Origin: Variovorax sp.
GTDB lineage: Bacteria; Pseudomonadota; Gammaproteobacteria; Burkholderiales; Burkholderiaceae_C
Assembly: GCA_025352265.1 (NCBI GenBank)
Contig: JANXTS010000045.1
Span: 59,196 to 123,195, forward strand
Length of the DNA: 64,000 nt
Direction of reading: 5' to 3'
Part shown: positions 1 through 7,859 of the stretch, one piece after another
Position numbering within the stretch: position 1 is the stretch's first letter
Layout: each line of letters starts with the position of its first letter
Made by a program: the position numbers and the translations under genes
Notes under the pieces: model-generated
Seen by the model: the letters and a program-made list of their open reading frames with translations, nothing else
Told to the model about the DNA's origin: nothing
The model's database searches: none

Positions 1-485
1 CAACCAACCTATATGGCCCAGGCGACAATTACCACCCTGAAAACAGCCACGTATTGCCGGCGATGATCCGCCGCTTCCACGAAGCGAAGCTGGCTGAAGC
101 GCCGCAAGTCGTCATCTGGGGTACGGGCTCTGCCAAGCGCGAGTTCCTGTACGTCGACGACATGGCCAAGGCCTGCATTCACGTGATGGATCTGTCCCCG
201 GACACCTACAAGGCGAACACCGAGGTCATGCACAGCCACATCAATGTCGGCACAGGTGAGGATCTTTCGATCGCGGACCTCGCGCGCCTGGTCGCCAAGG
301 TCATTAGCTACGAAGGGGAGATCGTTCAGGATGTGAGCAAGCCCGACGGCGCGCCCCGCAAGCTGCTGAACGTTGGCAGACTGAACAATTTGGGCTGGCA
401 GGCCAGCACTGAACTCGGAGCCGGTATTGCGCTGGCGTACGAAGACTTTCTTGAAACCACGCAATCCGTAGAGCACGCTCAATGA
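1..485 (+). CDS. fcl: GDP-L-fucose synthase, C-terminal part (5' end outside window)
   Basis: This is the last 160 residues of an NADPH-dependent epimerase/reductase that converts GDP-4-keto-6-deoxy-D-mannose to GDP-L-fucose in the cytoplasm. The reading frame is open from base 3, and its first visible residues, [20 protein letters not shown], are the family's signature stretch. The substrate-binding C-terminal half follows, including RRFHEAK, a [10 protein letters not shown] motif and a terminal helix. The Rossmann NADP site and the catalytic Ser-Tyr-Lys residues lie upstream of the window. The stop codon overlaps the gmd start (ATGA), so the two GDP-fucose enzymes are translationally coupled. 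The order fcl then gmd is the reverse of the gmd-fcl order in the enterobacterial colanic acid locus. Identification is secure; only the 5' boundary is unknown. Confidence 0.95.
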   Translation, partial: TNLYGPGDNYHPENSHVLPAMIRRFHEAKLAEAPQVVIWGTGSAKREFLYVDDMAKACIHVMDLSPDTYKANTEVMHSHINVGTGEDLSIADLARLVAKVISYEGEIVQDVSKPDGAPRKLLNVGRLNNLGWQASTELGAGIALAYEDFLETTQSVEHAQ

Positions 486-1606
486 CTTTGAAGAAAGCCC
501 TGATCACCGGGATCACAGGTCAGGATGGTTCGTATCTTGCGGAACTGCTAATCGAGAAGGGCTATGAAGTGCACGGCATCAAGCGCCGTGCTTCGTCGTT
601 CAACACCGAGCGCATCGATCATTTACTCGAAACCTCGCCGGACCGCGATCGTCGTTTGCACATGCACTATGGCGACCTGACGGACACAAGCAACCTGACG
701 AGCATCGTTCAGCAAGTTCAGCCCGACGAGGTCTACAACCTCGGCGCGCAAAGCCATGTAGCAGTGAGCTTCGATTCGCCCGAATACACCGCCAATGTCG
801 ATGCGATGGGCACGCTTCGGTTGCTTGAAGCAATTCGAATTCTCGGGCTTCAGCACAAGACCCGCTTTTACCAGGCCAGCACCAGCGAACTGTACGGGCT
901 GGTGCAGGAAATTCCGCAGCGCGAGACAACACCGTTCTATCCGCGCAGTCCCTATGGTGTGGCCAAGCTCTATGCCTACTGGATCACTAAAAATTACCGC
1001 GAGGCGTACGGCATGTATGCGTGTAACGGTGTTCTGTTCAATCACGAGAGCCCGCGTCGTGGAGAGACCTTCGTTACCCGCAAGATCACACGCGGATTGA
1101 CCAATATTGCCCAGGGCCTCGAGCAGTGCATTTCCATGGGTAACCTGGATGCGTTGCGCGACTGGGGCCATGCACAAGACTACGTTCGCATGCAGTGGAT
1201 GATGTTGCAGCAGCAAGAAGCTCGTGATTACGTCATCGCGACCGGCGTGCAATACAGTGTTCGCGAATTCATTTCCAAAGCAGCCGAGCAGTTGGGTGTC
1301 ACGCTCGACTTCGTCGGCAAGGGCGTTGAAGAAAAAGCGATCGTGCGCAATGTCATCGGTGACAAGGCGCCAGCCATTCAGGTGGGTCAGGTCCTCGTGC
1401 AAGTCGAGGCTAAGTATTTCCGCCCTGCCGAAGTCGAAACTCTCCTAGGCGATCCTTCACTAGCAAAGTCGGATCTCGGTTGGGTCCCGCAGATCACTCT
1501 CGACACCATGATCGAAGAGATGGTGGCAAGCGACCTCGATCGCGCCAAAAGATATGCCCTGCTTAAGACGCACGGCTACTCGCTACCCGTAAGCAAGGAA
1601 GATTGA
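482..1606 (+). CDS. gmd: GDP-mannose 4,6-dehydratase
   Basis: Short-chain dehydrogenase/reductase that makes GDP-4-keto-6-deoxy-mannose from GDP-mannose, the step before GDP-L-fucose synthase. The 374-residue length is normal for the family. The NADP-binding motif GITGQDG is at residues 10-16. A TSE segment at 134-136 and Y158-x3-K162 supply the catalytic residues. The family stretch [17 protein letters not shown] is also present. The ATG at 482 overlaps the fcl stop. An alpha-2-helix arginine motif (KRRASSF) fits NADP(H) preference. With fcl it supplies GDP-L-fucose to the glycosyltransferases downstream. Nothing about the protein looks damaged. Confidence 0.97.
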   Translation: MTLKKALITGITGQDGSYLAELLIEKGYEVHGIKRRASSFNTERIDHLLETSPDRDRRLHMHYGDLTDTSNLTSIVQQVQPDEVYNLGAQSHVAVSFDSPEYTANVDAMGTLRLLEAIRILGLQHKTRFYQASTSELYGLVQEIPQRETTPFYPRSPYGVAKLYAYWITKNYREAYGMYACNGVLFNHESPRRGETFVTRKITRGLTNIAQGLEQCISMGNLDALRDWGHAQDYVRMQWMMLQQQEARDYVIATGVQYSVREFISKAAEQLGVTLDFVGKGVEEKAIVRNVIGDKAPAIQVGQVLVQVEAKYFRPAEVETLLGDPSLAKSDLGWVPQITLDTMIEEMVASDLDRAKRYALLKTHGYSLPVSKED

Positions 1607-1616
1607 GCGCACTCCC

Positions 1617-3128
1617 ATGGTGATCTCTCTACGCCGTTTTGCGAGCAACGCCGCACTGTCCGTGCTGCAAGTGCTCGTCTCCGGCGTGATCCTTTTTTTG
1701 CTTTACCGCTATCTGCTCAAGCACCTCGGTGCCGAGCAGCTGGGCCTGTGGTCGGTGTTGCTGGCCAGCACGTCATTCGCCCGACTGAGTGATTTCGGGT
1801 TGACTGGCGGCGTCGTCAAGTTCGTCGCCCGCTATCGCGGCAAGGACGACGCGGTAGGTGCATCGGAAGTTGTCCAGACCACTGTACTCACCATCGCCAT
1901 CGTGATGGGTGTGGCGCTGCTGGCGCTCTACCCGTTGCTCATCCACATTCTGAATTGGACGCTGCCCGCTGCCTCCATCAACGAAGCGCGCAGCATCCTG
2001 CCGTGGGCTGTGTTGAGTGTATGGGTGGGTGCGATTGCCGGTGTATTTCAGGCAGGTATCGACGGTTGCCAGCGCGCCGGATTGAGGCATCTCATTTCCA
2101 TCGGCGGAAACGTATTCCTGATTGTCTGTGTCATCTGGTTCGTACCCAAATACGGCCTGGAGGCTTTGGCGCGAGTGCAGGTCGCGCAATGGTTCGTGGT
2201 TAGTCTGGCGAACTGGGTGGTGCTGCGCCTCATCATGAAAGAGTTGCCGCTCATTCCATGGCGCTGGTCCAAGCCGCGCTTCAAGGAAATGCTTGGTTAT
2301 GGGCTGAATTTCCAATTCGTGATGATCGCGGTCATGCTGTGCGACCCGGTAACCAAGATCCTGATGAGCCGGTTCGGTGGTTTGAGCTCGGCGGCGTATT
2401 ACGAAATGGCAAGCCAGCTCGTCATCCGCGTTCGGACCTTGCTTGTGTCGGCGAATGCGGTCATCGTTCCCGTCATTGCGGAGCTTCAGGAAAAGTCGCC
2501 GGAGAAGTTGCGTGACGTCTACGTCCGTGCCTACGAAACGGTGTTCTTCTTGGCACTCCCAGTTTACGCAGGCATGTTCCTGTTATTGCCTTTGGTTTCG
2601 GACGTCTGGATCGGCCGCGTCGAGCCACAGTTCATCGTCTTCGCTGCCATCCTGATCGGCACCTACTTCCTGAACAATCTGGAAGTACCCGCGTACTTCG
2701 ATAATCTCGGCACGGGCGAACTCGGCTGGAACAGCGTGGCGCACTTCACCATGGCCGCGCTGAACGCCGCACTGGGCGCGCTGTTCGGCTACCTGTACGG
2801 CGCTGTCGGCGTCGCAGCAGGCGCATCCATCGCTTTGCTGGTGTCGAGCGCGATGGTGCTGTGGGTCGTCAACCGCAAGTACAAGGTGCCGATGCGGCAA
2901 TTGATCCCGCGCGATCACCGCCTGATCGCCTTGGTCATCGGCTGCGTCACGGTCGCCGGCATAGCGTGGTTGGCGTGGATTCAGAGCCAAGGTCTCAATA
3001 TCCTTACGAACACGGGCATGGCGGTTGCGGCATTCGTGGTCGCGTACGTCGCGGTCGGCTGGAGGCATCCGTACCGCCATCAAATCGAGCGCTCCTGGCG
3101 CGACCATTTCTCGAGGACCGCCAAATGA
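1617..3128 (+). CDS. wzx: Lipopolysaccharide/exopolysaccharide repeat-unit flippase, Wzx-like
   Basis: Integral inner-membrane protein of 503 residues, rich in hydrophobic segments (roughly 12-14 predicted by eye). It is expected to flip undecaprenyl-linked oligosaccharide repeat units to the periplasmic face. The N-terminus (MVISLRRFASNAALSVLQ) and the following LGAEQLGLWSVL stretch resemble polysaccharide-biosynthesis MOP/MATE-superfamily flippases. It lies 10 bases after gmd, and its stop overlaps the next start (ATGA at 3125). A GTG at 1620 is an alternative start. A T7 run near 1693 is inside the gene but is not enough to claim phase variation. Flippase identity rests on topology, family resemblance and position in the locus. 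Substrate specificity cannot be read from sequence. Confidence 0.88.
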   Translation: MVISLRRFASNAALSVLQVLVSGVILFLLYRYLLKHLGAEQLGLWSVLLASTSFARLSDFGLTGGVVKFVARYRGKDDAVGASEVVQTTVLTIAIVMGVALLALYPLLIHILNWTLPAASINEARSILPWAVLSVWVGAIAGVFQAGIDGCQRAGLRHLISIGGNVFLIVCVIWFVPKYGLEALARVQVAQWFVVSLANWVVLRLIMKELPLIPWRWSKPRFKEMLGYGLNFQFVMIAVMLCDPVTKILMSRFGGLSSAAYYEMASQLVIRVRTLLVSANAVIVPVIAELQEKSPEKLRDVYVRAYETVFFLALPVYAGMFLLLPLVSDVWIGRVEPQFIVFAAILIGTYFLNNLEVPAYFDNLGTGELGWNSVAHFTMAALNAALGALFGYLYGAVGVAAGASIALLVSSAMVLWVVNRKYKVPMRQLIPRDHRLIALVIGCVTVAGIAWLAWIQSQGLNILTNTGMAVAAFVVAYVAVGWRHPYRHQIERSWRDHFSRTAK

Positions 3129-4399
3129 GCACAGCCGTCGTATCGCCTATCTCGATCCCACTCTCTTCGCTCCGCGTGATGTGGATCGCGATGGGGATGC
3201 TTGCGGCGATCAAGGTCAACGTCATCGGAGAGATCTACATCGGCGAGATACTGGCGCTTGTTGCACTGCCGTTCCTGTTGTTAAAACGGCGGATAGACAG
3301 GAACATCGCTTTTGTCATCGGCCTCGCAGTGTTCTGGAGTGCAGGGCAATTCATATCCGACCTGATCAACCAGACCGATCGCAACCTGTCGCTCAAGGGC
3401 GTGCTGGCGCCTCTTGTGTTCGCCGCCACGATCGGCTCGACGATGATTCTTTTCGAGCGCTACCCAAAGCGCATGCCATCACTGTTGCTGGGCGTTGTCC
3501 TTACGCTATTCGTCGATGTGATCTTCCAGCCCACGCCTGAGCAAATCTTCGAGCCCTGGAAATGGGGATACGGCGTCGCAATTCTGGGAGTCGGCCTGGT
3601 CTGGCTCTCGTTCTTCCGTGCGCGAAGCCTGTTGATCATGAGCCTCGCGGTGCTTGCCTTTTTTGTTGCATGTATTCTCGCCAGCGCGCGATCGCTTGCC
3701 ATGATTCCCCTCGCAGGTTTCGCGGCTTACATTTTCTGGCACACCGACGTTGCACGCGGTTCCAAGCGCTGGCTCACTGGCCGCTTCGGGCCTTTCAAGA
3801 TCGCGGCGCTCGTGATCGCTGTAACCTGGGCATTGAACACCGGCCTGACAGCGTTTTTCTCATCCGGCATCCTTGACCCGTTTCTTGCACCGACAGTGTC
3901 GGCCAAATACAAGCAGCAGGCTTCAGCCGACGTGGGGCTGCTTCTTGCCGGCCGTTCCGAATCGCTCATCTCGATCCAGGCGTATCTTGATGCGCCTATC
4001 GTCGGCCATGGTTCGTGGGCGCAAGACAAGTCCGGCTACATCTCGCGCTACACCGCGCTGTTGTACAAGCTGGGCATCACCGACAACCTTAACAATGACG
4101 ATGCGAACGACCTCGCACTCATTCCCGCGCACTCGTATTTCTTTGGTGCCCTGGTGTGGAGTGGCTTGGCAGGCGGCATCTTCTGGATTGCCTTTACGTT
4201 CCGTGTCATCAAGCGATATTTGAAGTTCGCTGCGCGCCTTCCGCTTTACTTCCATGTGGGCTTGGTCAACTTGCTCTGGAACCTCTTTTTCTCCCCCTTC
4301 GGCGCCGACGCGCGCTGGGCCGTCGCGGTGTTTATCGCTGCGCTATTTGCCTGTTGCAACCGGCTAGGCAAAGCCACCACTCAGGCTCCCGCCGCGTGA
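3125..4399 (+). CDS. wzy: Polysaccharide polymerase, Wzy/O-antigen ligase-like membrane protein
   Basis: A 424-residue polytopic membrane protein with a large loop. The loop is followed by LAGRSESL, an IVGHGSW segment and HSYFFGALVWSGLAGG, the His-then-hydrophobic-Gly pattern of Wzy_C/O-antigen ligase proteins. It probably joins repeat units on the periplasmic side. An open frame continues upstream of 3125, but the ATG at 3125 overlaps the wzx stop and begins just before the first membrane segment, so it is the better start. The 3' end overlaps the next gene by GTGA. Polymerase and ligase members of this superfamily cannot be separated by eye. The locus, which has wzx and wza-wzc, favours polymerase. 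Confidence 0.78.
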   Translation: MSTAVVSPISIPLSSLRVMWIAMGMLAAIKVNVIGEIYIGEILALVALPFLLLKRRIDRNIAFVIGLAVFWSAGQFISDLINQTDRNLSLKGVLAPLVFAATIGSTMILFERYPKRMPSLLLGVVLTLFVDVIFQPTPEQIFEPWKWGYGVAILGVGLVWLSFFRARSLLIMSLAVLAFFVACILASARSLAMIPLAGFAAYIFWHTDVARGSKRWLTGRFGPFKIAALVIAVTWALNTGLTAFFSSGILDPFLAPTVSAKYKQQASADVGLLLAGRSESLISIQAYLDAPIVGHGSWAQDKSGYISRYTALLYKLGITDNLNNDDANDLALIPAHSYFFGALVWSGLAGGIFWIAFTFRVIKRYLKFAARLPLYFHVGLVNLLWNLFFSPFGADARWAVAVFIAALFACCNRLGKATTQAPAA

Positions 4400-5610
4400 A
4401 ACTCCTGCATCTCGTTTCTTCGATCGATCCACGGGGAGGCGGCATTTCCGAAGGCGTCGTGCGGCTTCAAAGCGCCTTGTCGCGGGCTGGTCATGAAGGG
4501 GAAATCCTGACGCTCGATGCGCCAGACGCGCCGTTCGTCAAATCTTTTCCTGCGAAGATCCACGCGCTCGGGCCTTCGCGCGCCACCTATGCATACACGC
4601 CCGGTTTGACACCATGGCTGCGGCTGCATGCCGCCGAATACGACGCCGTCATCGTGAACGGACTTTGGCAGTACACCGGTTTGGGCGCCTTGCGAGCGCT
4701 CAATGCCCTGGGTGATGGTGCACCGCCCTACTTCGTGTTTCCGCATGGCATGCTTGACCCTTGGTTCAAGCGACGATATCCGCTCAAGCACTTGAAGAAA
4801 TGTTTGTACTGGGCACTTGCGGAGTACCGGGTTTTGCACAACGCGGCTGCCGTACTCTTTACCTGCGAAGAAGAAAGATTACTCGCACGCGAATCGTTCT
4901 GGCCCTACCGCTGCGATGAAGCCGTCGTGTCTTACGGCACTTCAGAGCCACCTGCAGAATCGATCGACCTGACCGAAAGCTTTCTGCAGACCTTTCCGAC
5001 GTTGCGCGACAAGCGGCTCGTGCTTTTCCTGGGTCGTATTCACGAGAAGAAGGGTTGCGATCTCCTGATCGACGCATTCGCGCAGGCAGCAGCCCGTTCG
5101 CCAGACGTACATCTGGTCATGGCCGGACCCGACCAAGAGGGCTGGATCGCTGCACTGCAGGCACGCGCCCAGGAACTTGGGATCGCCGATCGCATCACTT
5201 GGGCTGGAATGCTTTCGGGAGACGTCAAATGGGGCGCTTTCTATGCCTGCGAGGTGTTTTGCCTCCCTTCGCATCAAGAGAATTTCGGCATTGCTGTAGC
5301 CGAGGCACTCGCCTGCGGTCGACCAGTGTTGATCTCTGACAAGGTCAACATCTGGCGTGAGGTAGCCGACGATGCCGCCGGTCTGGTCGACACCGATACG
5401 CTGGCCGGAACGGAGCAGTTGCTGCGGCGCTGGCTCGATGCCACGCCGACGGAAATAGTTGCGATGCGATCGGCCGCGCGGCGCTGCTTCGAACGACGTT
5501 TTCGAATCGAGCAGGTCGCGCAAAACTTGGTCCAGGCGATCCGCCAATACGCGCCCAGCCTGGCGATCGCGGCAGTTGCTCAGAGCCCTGCGCAAGACGT
5601 AGGCGCTTGA
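4396..5610 (+). CDS. Glycosyltransferase, GT4 (GT-B fold)
   Basis: Cytoplasmic retaining glycosyltransferase of 404 residues. The N-terminal domain begins MKLLHLVSSIDPRGGGISEG, the usual acceptor-side glycine loop. The C-terminal nucleotide-sugar domain has LFLGRIHEKKG and the E-x7-E type motif HQENFGIAVAEALACGRP. The start is GTG at 4396 within a GTGA overlap with wzy. A longer open frame from 4156 would run through wzy and is not credible. It should add one sugar of the repeat unit on the lipid carrier. Donor and linkage are not predictable, although GDP-fucose or GDP-mannose would fit the neighbouring genes. Confidence 0.9.
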   Translation: MKLLHLVSSIDPRGGGISEGVVRLQSALSRAGHEGEILTLDAPDAPFVKSFPAKIHALGPSRATYAYTPGLTPWLRLHAAEYDAVIVNGLWQYTGLGALRALNALGDGAPPYFVFPHGMLDPWFKRRYPLKHLKKCLYWALAEYRVLHNAAAVLFTCEEERLLARESFWPYRCDEAVVSYGTSEPPAESIDLTESFLQTFPTLRDKRLVLFLGRIHEKKGCDLLIDAFAQAAARSPDVHLVMAGPDQEGWIAALQARAQELGIADRITWAGMLSGDVKWGAFYACEVFCLPSHQENFGIAVAEALACGRPVLISDKVNIWREVADDAAGLVDTDTLAGTEQLLRRWLDATPTEIVAMRSAARRCFERRFRIEQVAQNLVQAIRQYAPSLAIAAVAQSPAQDVGA

Positions 5611-5611
5611 A

Positions 5612-6562
5612 ATGACAGCGCCGTTGGGGTTGTGCGTGGTCGTGCTCACGCACAACGAAGAGCAGCACATCGAGCGTGCGCTAAAAAGCGTGTCTTCAAT
5701 CGCGAACGAGGTGTTCGTTATCGATTCAGGGTCCACCGATCGCACCACCGAAATCGCCCGGAAGCACGGCGCCACCGTGCTGTTTCATCCGTTCGTCAAT
5801 CAGGCACGCCAGTTTCAGTGGGCGCTCGATCAAGCGCCGATTACAGCGGACTGGATCATGCGGCTCGATGCCGACGAAGTGATCGAGGCAGATCTGGCGG
5901 CAGAAATTGCGCAAAAACTGCCCAATCTACCGATGGATGTGGTGGGCATCAACCTGAAGCGAAAGCACATCTTCATGGGCCGCTGGGTCCGGCACGGTGG
6001 TCGATATCCGCTAGTGCTCCTGCGAATATGGCGTCGTGGTTTGGGCCGTGTCGAAGATCGCTGGATGGACGAGCATGTAATTGTTCGGGGCGGCCGCACC
6101 GAAATCTTCAACGGCAGTTTTGCAGACGACAACTTGAACGACTTGAGTTTCTTCACGCAGAAGCACAACAAATACGCTACGCGCGAAGCCATTGAAATCC
6201 TCAATCAGCGGCACGACCTATTCCCGCGCGATGAAGGAATGAGCAAAGACAGTGCCTCGACGCAGGCATCGATCAAGCGCTGGATCAAAGAACGTGTGTA
6301 CAACCGCATTCCCTTTACGGTCAGCGCACCCGCCTATTTCATCTGGCGTTATGTTTTTCAGCTCGGATTTCTCGATGGCCGCTCTGGGCTGGTTTATCAC
6401 GCTCTTCAAGGACTTTGGTACCGGTTTTTGGTGGGCGCCAAAGTCATGGAACTCGAACGTGCCATCGCCCACCTGAGCGACAAAAATTCGATGATCGCCG
6501 AGTTGTCCCGCCTCACCGGTCATACCTTGGCGCGTCCTCCTGCTGAAGGCGCCCCGCGGTGA
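5612..6562 (+). CDS. Glycosyltransferase family 2
   Basis: A GT-A-fold inverting transferase of 316 residues. The N-terminal half has VVLTHNEEQHIERAL, then the DSGSTDRT nucleotide-binding motif and the metal-binding RLDADE. The arrangement resembles WaaE/KdtX-type core and exopolysaccharide transferases, with a C-terminal hydrophobic stretch (ISWRYVFQLGFL-like region, about residues 245-270) that may lie on the membrane. It starts one base after the previous stop, and its own stop overlaps the next start. It likely extends the repeat unit. The exact donor is unknown. Confidence 0.9.
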   Translation: MTAPLGLCVVVLTHNEEQHIERALKSVSSIANEVFVIDSGSTDRTTEIARKHGATVLFHPFVNQARQFQWALDQAPITADWIMRLDADEVIEADLAAEIAQKLPNLPMDVVGINLKRKHIFMGRWVRHGGRYPLVLLRIWRRGLGRVEDRWMDEHVIVRGGRTEIFNGSFADDNLNDLSFFTQKHNKYATREAIEILNQRHDLFPRDEGMSKDSASTQASIKRWIKERVYNRIPFTVSAPAYFIWRYVFQLGFLDGRSGLVYHALQGLWYRFLVGAKVMELERAIAHLSDKNSMIAELSRLTGHTLARPPAEGAPR

Positions 6563-7782
6563 AGATCCTTGTTTACGGAATCAACTTCGCACCTGAATTA
6601 ACCGGCATAGGCAAATATTCAGCAGAAATGGCCGCCTGGCTGGCATCTGCAGGCCACGAGGTGCGGGTTGTTACCGCACCGCCTTACTATCCAAAATGGG
6701 CAGTCTGGCCCGGCTATCACGCCGGCCGATACAGCAGCGAAAAGTGGCAGGGCGTGACAGTGTTTCGCTCGCCAGTCTGGGTACCACGCAAGCCCACCGG
6801 GTTGACGCGGGTAGTGCATCTCGCCAGCTTTGCACTGGCGAGTATTCCGGCGCTGCTAGCGCAATGGCGCTGGCGACCTGATGTTGTCTGGCTGGCAGAA
6901 CCTCCGCTCTTTTGCGCGCCGGCTGCCGTTGCCTTCGCTCGACTGGTTTCGGCGAAGGCTTGGCTGCACATACAGGACTATGAAGTCGACGCCGCTTTCG
7001 ATCTTGGTCTGCTCAAAGGCCAATGGGTGCGGCGCCTGGTGATGGGCGGTGAGCGCTGGCTGATGCGTCGCTTCGATCGTGTTTCGACCATTTCCGAGCG
7101 CATGCTCCAACGCGCACGCGACAAGGGCGTCGACTCATCACGACTGGTCTCGCTGCCGAATTGGGTCGATGTTTCCAAAATTCGACCGCTGACCCATGCA
7201 AGCTCTTACCGAGCAGAGTTGGGAATTGCAGACGACGCGATCGTGGCGCTCTACTCAGGGAATATGGGGAGCAAGCAGGGACTGGAAGTATTGTCCGAAG
7301 CCGCCGACCTGTTGAAAGCCGTGCCCGGTATCGTGTTTGTCCTGTGCGGAAACGGTTCGGGCCGATGCGACCTTATGCAGCGCTGCAGCGGACTTCCGAA
7401 TGTCAAGTTCATCGAACTGCAGCCGTTGGAGCGTCTCGGTGATCTGCTCGGTCTCGCCGACATTCATCTGCTGCCGCAACGCGCCGACGCCGCCGATCTG
7501 GTGATGCCATCCAAGCTCACTGGCATGTTGAGCAGCGGTCGCGCAATCATCGCCACCGCACATGCGGAAACCGAGCTCGGCAAGGTGGTCGTGCAATGCG
7601 GCGCACTGGTACCGCCCGATGACGCGAAGGCCCTGGCCATTCGCATCGAGTGGTTAGCCGGACAACCCGTGCTGCGGCGCGAGATGGGTTTAAAAGCGCG
7701 GAACTACGCGGAGATGCGCATCGCCAAAGACGCAGTGCTCGGGCAGTTCGATCGCGACCTGCGCGCTTGTCGGTCAGCCTGA
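6559..7782 (+). CDS. wcaI: WcaI-type colanic-acid-like glycosyltransferase
   Basis: GT-B fold transferase of 407 residues. The N-terminus MKILVYGINFAPELTGIGKY, the TAPPYYPKW segment, and the LHIQDYEVDAAFDLGLL block with a SLPNWVD segment are the hallmarks of the WcaI family, which acts in colanic acid synthesis. WcaI is usually credited with a fucosyl transfer step, which agrees with the gmd/fcl genes upstream, but that specificity is an inference. The start is GTG at 6559 in a GTGA overlap. It is the last plus-strand gene of the operon; a strong hairpin with a T run follows 50 bases later. Confidence 0.86.
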   Translation: MKILVYGINFAPELTGIGKYSAEMAAWLASAGHEVRVVTAPPYYPKWAVWPGYHAGRYSSEKWQGVTVFRSPVWVPRKPTGLTRVVHLASFALASIPALLAQWRWRPDVVWLAEPPLFCAPAAVAFARLVSAKAWLHIQDYEVDAAFDLGLLKGQWVRRLVMGGERWLMRRFDRVSTISERMLQRARDKGVDSSRLVSLPNWVDVSKIRPLTHASSYRAELGIADDAIVALYSGNMGSKQGLEVLSEAADLLKAVPGIVFVLCGNGSGRCDLMQRCSGLPNVKFIELQPLERLGDLLGLADIHLLPQRADAADLVMPSKLTGMLSSGRAIIATAHAETELGKVVVQCGALVPPDDAKALAIRIEWLAGQPVLRREMGLKARNYAEMRIAKDAVLGQFDRDLRACRSA

Positions 7783-7832
7783 CCGACGAGGCGACCCGAG
7801 CACCGCCGGCGCCGAAACCCATACCGGACAAC

Positions 7833-7859
7833 AAAAAAAGGGCCTTTCGGCCCTTTTTT
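7833..7859. terminator. Bidirectional Rho-independent terminator
   Basis: A GGGCC/GGCCC stem with a TTTC loop is preceded by seven A and followed by six T. The A and T runs can extend the stem, and each gives a U tract on one strand, so it can end transcripts from both sides. It lies between the convergent wcaI and wzc genes. The wzc stop codon (7858-7860 on the minus strand) is inside it. Confidence 0.9.

Noticed and set aside
1693..1699. T7 run in the flippase gene as a phase-variation tract
   Set aside because: Seven bases is short and no paired evidence of frame switching exists.
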